8,232 nucleotides of DNA from Acidimicrobium sp. (GTDB taxonomy: Bacteria; Actinomycetota; Acidimicrobiia; Acidimicrobiales; Ilumatobacteraceae). This document shows, one piece after another, positions 6,425-8,232 of the stretch; the stretch's first letter is position 1, and each line of letters begins with the position of its first letter. A program made the position numbers and the translations under genes. The notes beneath the pieces were generated by a model. That model was not told where the DNA came from and did no database searches. It saw only the letters and a list, made by a program, of their open reading frames with translations. The stretch lies in assembly GCA_003535455.1 (NCBI GenBank), contig DOHD01000040.1:6884-15115 (forward strand), in the 5' to 3' direction.

Positions 6425-8232
6425 GCGGGCGAGCCGGGATGGCTCGGCCGCTGGATTGTCAGCTGGCGCGACCTCTGGATTAGCCGATGGCGCGACAGAT
6501 GACTTAGAGGCTGGTTCGACGGCTGGCGAACTATTCGTCAGATCTCTTAGCAAACACACGAGTTTTGGCGATGGTTCGGTAGGTGAAAAAGAATCAGAAC
6601 TAATTGCTCGCTGATAAGAGTCGAATTCAAAACGCACGCCAGTTAAATCGCCACGAAGTGAATGGGCACGCATGCGCAAAGCGAAAAGTTCTTCGTGCCC
6701 ACCGAGAACTTTTAGACCCTGCGCAGTGGCCCAGAAAACACGTTCGAAATCTCCCAGCTGCATGGCAATTTCTGCAGCCATACTCGCGGCAGTGATCACC
6801 GTCATTACAAGTTGCGAAGTGATGCCCTCGGCGTCGGGCCATAAGTAGCCCGTGCCAGCAAAAGGTAGGTCACGCACCAGTTCAAGGCCACGTTGCAATT
6901 CAACGATTGCCGTTTCTGCTGGCAGACTCTTCGCCTTGATAATGCAGGCTTGAAGCAACTCGCCATCGCTGATAATTGAGTCGTGAAATAGCAACTGATC
7001 ACTAAATGTGCGCGGTACCCACTCTTCGAGTGGCGAAAGTAAATCGGTATGGTTCAAGGTTCGACGAATATCTGAAACAACATTTGTGAAAGTTGCATCA
7101 GCGACGGTGAACTCCCAAAGTGCGGTGCGCGCCGCACTGCGAGTTGGTCTCGAGCGATGACTTGTCAACCAAGCCAATAGTTCTTTGGTTTTTGACTTTT
7201 CGAACTTTATGACAGTTCCATCAGCAAGTTGGACATCGACTGGTCCTAGGGTTCGCACGAGCACCTTGTAGTGATTGATATTTTCAAACGCGATAGTTGA
7301 TGTCGTTGGGCTCGCTGAAGCCTCATCTGCACAACGAACAACGTCATTGAGAAGTTCGCTGAGCGACGAAATTTGCGTACCCGATAAACCAAATGGAACT
7401 ATCGAATCACCACTTGGCGACAATCGCCAAGCCGAATTATTTGCCCGTAGCTCAGTCGTTGGGTTCGCTGTTGAATGCAAACAGACAACCGCGGCGCCGT
7501 TGTCTCTTAATTGAACAATTTGAAGATCGTTCAGCACCTCACGACTGAACACGACGCAATGTGTGCTTGTCGAATTGATGAAATCTAGAACTTCGGCAAA
7601 TGACGACAAAGACTCGAGGCCAACAAACTTTGTCGACGTTTTGGCTTTTGAGGAATAGAGAATCGTTTGCGGCTTGTTGATCGTGGCGAAGAGGGATGAA
7701 ACAATTAATGCATTAAAAACTGCTAACTGTTCTAATTGATCGTCGCTAATAATGTTGACAGCCGAGTGTCGACCGAGATCAACAAAAACCTGTTGCGAGT
7801 CGCTAACACCCAGCGGCACAAAAACTGGATCGTCTGAGTTTGCCTGTAGTCGAACTTCTACAGACTCGACACTTTGAGATGATTGTGAGTTTTGAACAGC
7901 TCGAAGACTCTGCTCGATTATTGTCGCCGCTGCCGAAGGGTGATTGAGCCGCGAGTGTGCCTCGAGTTTGCAGAGCTGTCGTCCACGAATTTTGCCAATT
8001 TCTAGCAACAGACCCGTGACCACCACCGAACAGGTCAACAATGAACAAATTTGCAAATGTTGATTTGCCTTGGCGCTAGCGCCAAATTCGATTGAATCTA
8101 TTGAAGGCAACTGACCAATCGCCTGACCACGAGTCGGCGTGAGCATTGTCCAAAGTGAAGCGACTGCAACGAAAAGCCAACTGCGCGGAATGAAGGACTG
8201 GCGAAATTTGAACCGATACGCCAAGTAACGCA
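6413..8232 (-). CDS. Membrane-anchored SARP-like regulator with BTAD domain, 5' end probably beyond window
   Basis: The reading frame is open to the window edge; the first in-window start is TTG 8224, giving 603 residues, and the codon cut by the edge is NTG, so it could itself be a start. Numbering from 8224: two hydrophobic segments (about 16-29 and 57-75) are followed by a basic stretch; residues about 131-295 resemble an FtsK/EccC-type domain (VPLGVSD, VFVDLG, then a beta-alpha pattern) but the Walker A position reads NIISDDQLEQ, without G-K-S/T; 319-392 is an OmpR-like winged helix (RTLGPV, SKTKELLAWL, NVVSDIRRTL); about 410-565 is a TPR-like BTAD domain (GTGYLWPDAEG); the tail is Pro/Ala/Ser-rich. 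This is the layout of actinobacterial LysM/BTAD membrane regulators, which usually carry more helices and a LysM upstream; that part would be off-window. Target genes are unknown. An ectodomain signal or nucleotide may be sensed, but this is inference. Confidence 0.85.
   Translation of the reverse strand, partial: RYLAYRFKFRQSFIPRSWLFVAVASLWTMLTPTRGQAIGQLPSIDSIEFGASAKANQHLQICSLLTCSVVVTGLLLEIGKIRGRQLCKLEAHSRLNHPSAAATIIEQSLRAVQNSQSSQSVESVEVRLQANSDDPVFVPLGVSDSQQVFVDLGRHSAVNIISDDQLEQLAVFNALIVSSLFATINKPQTILYSSKAKTSTKFVGLESLSSFAEVLDFINSTSTHCVVFSREVLNDLQIVQLRDNGAAVVCLHSTANPTTELRANNSAWRLSPSGDSIVPFGLSGTQISSLSELLNDVVRCADEASASPTTSTIAFENINHYKVLVRTLGPVDVQLADGTVIKFEKSKTKELLAWLTSHRSRPTRSAARTALWEFTVADATFTNVVSDIRRTLNHTDLLSPLEEWVPRTFSDQLLFHDSIISDGELLQACIIKAKSLPAETAIVELQRGLELVRDLPFAGTGYLWPDAEGITSQLVMTVITAASMAAEIAMQLGDFERVFWATAQGLKVLGGHEELFALRMRAHSLRGDLTGVRFEFDSYQRAISSDSFSPTEPSPKLVCLLRDLTNSSPAVEPASKSSVAPSANPEVAPADNPAAEPSRLARLSR
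6424..6452 (+). terminator. Strong GC-rich hairpin right after the mannosyltransferase stop
   Basis: The stem pairs 6424-6435 with 6441-6452: six perfect pairs next to a five-base loop (GGGAT), one G-G mismatch, then five more pairs. It begins on the last base of the TAA stop. There is no T-run on the plus strand, so it would be a U-less terminator of the lppM-radA-ppm unit. On the other strand the same bases are the last sense codons of the BTAD regulator. Confidence 0.5.
6451..6498 (-). repeat. 24-bp imperfect tandem duplication in the regulator's tail
   Basis: Units 6451-6474 and 6475-6498 match at 18 of 24 positions. On the minus strand they encode two copies of an eight-residue unit, roughly VAPSANPE and VAPADNPA, in the disordered Pro/Ala-rich C-terminus of the BTAD regulator. 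The in-frame unit length suggests slippage or recombination tolerated in a linker. Confidence 0.6.

Overview
The window looks like chromosomal core sequence from an actinobacterium of moderate G+C content. The evidence is a ClpC very close to the actinobacterial/Firmicutes type, an LppM-like (DUF3153) lipoprotein, a single-domain polyprenol-phosphate mannose synthase, and a membrane-anchored regulator of the SARP/BTAD kind. The freshwater or marine Acidimicrobiia are a reasonable guess for the lineage, but the sequence alone does not prove it. I see no tRNA, rRNA, CRISPR array, insertion sequence or phage gene.

Layout. Bases 1-771 (minus strand) hold the N-terminal three quarters of a trans-polyprenyl diphosphate synthase that runs off the left edge. 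Bases 772-906 are a divergent control region with a possible leaderless promoter and a small palindrome for the synthase. For clpC it has a -10-like element, a GTCA-N7-TGAC element and a good Shine-Dalgarno. clpC (907-3438, TTG start) is complete and ends at a U-less hairpin. A tightly packed plus-strand unit follows: lppM-like gene (3504-4292), radA (4306-5676) and a polyprenol-phosphate mannosyltransferase (5678-6424), with gaps of 13 and 1 bases. This unit converges on, and overlaps by 12 bases, a large minus-strand gene (6413 to the right edge) for a membrane-bound BTAD regulator whose N-terminus probably lies outside the window. No gene-free stretch exceeds about 135 bases.

How the genes fit together. 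Three products point at the envelope: an isoprenoid chain maker, an enzyme that charges polyprenyl phosphate with mannose, and a lipoprotein whose mycobacterial relative is tied to mannosylated lipoglycans. ClpC (proteolysis) and RadA (recombination) are housekeeping genes lying between them. No clearly new multi-gene system is visible. The parts most worth a second look are the membrane SARP-like regulator with an apparently dead FtsK-like domain, the strong hairpin that serves both as a possible terminator and as coding sequence of the convergent gene, and the small operator-like repeats in the synthase/clpC divergent region.
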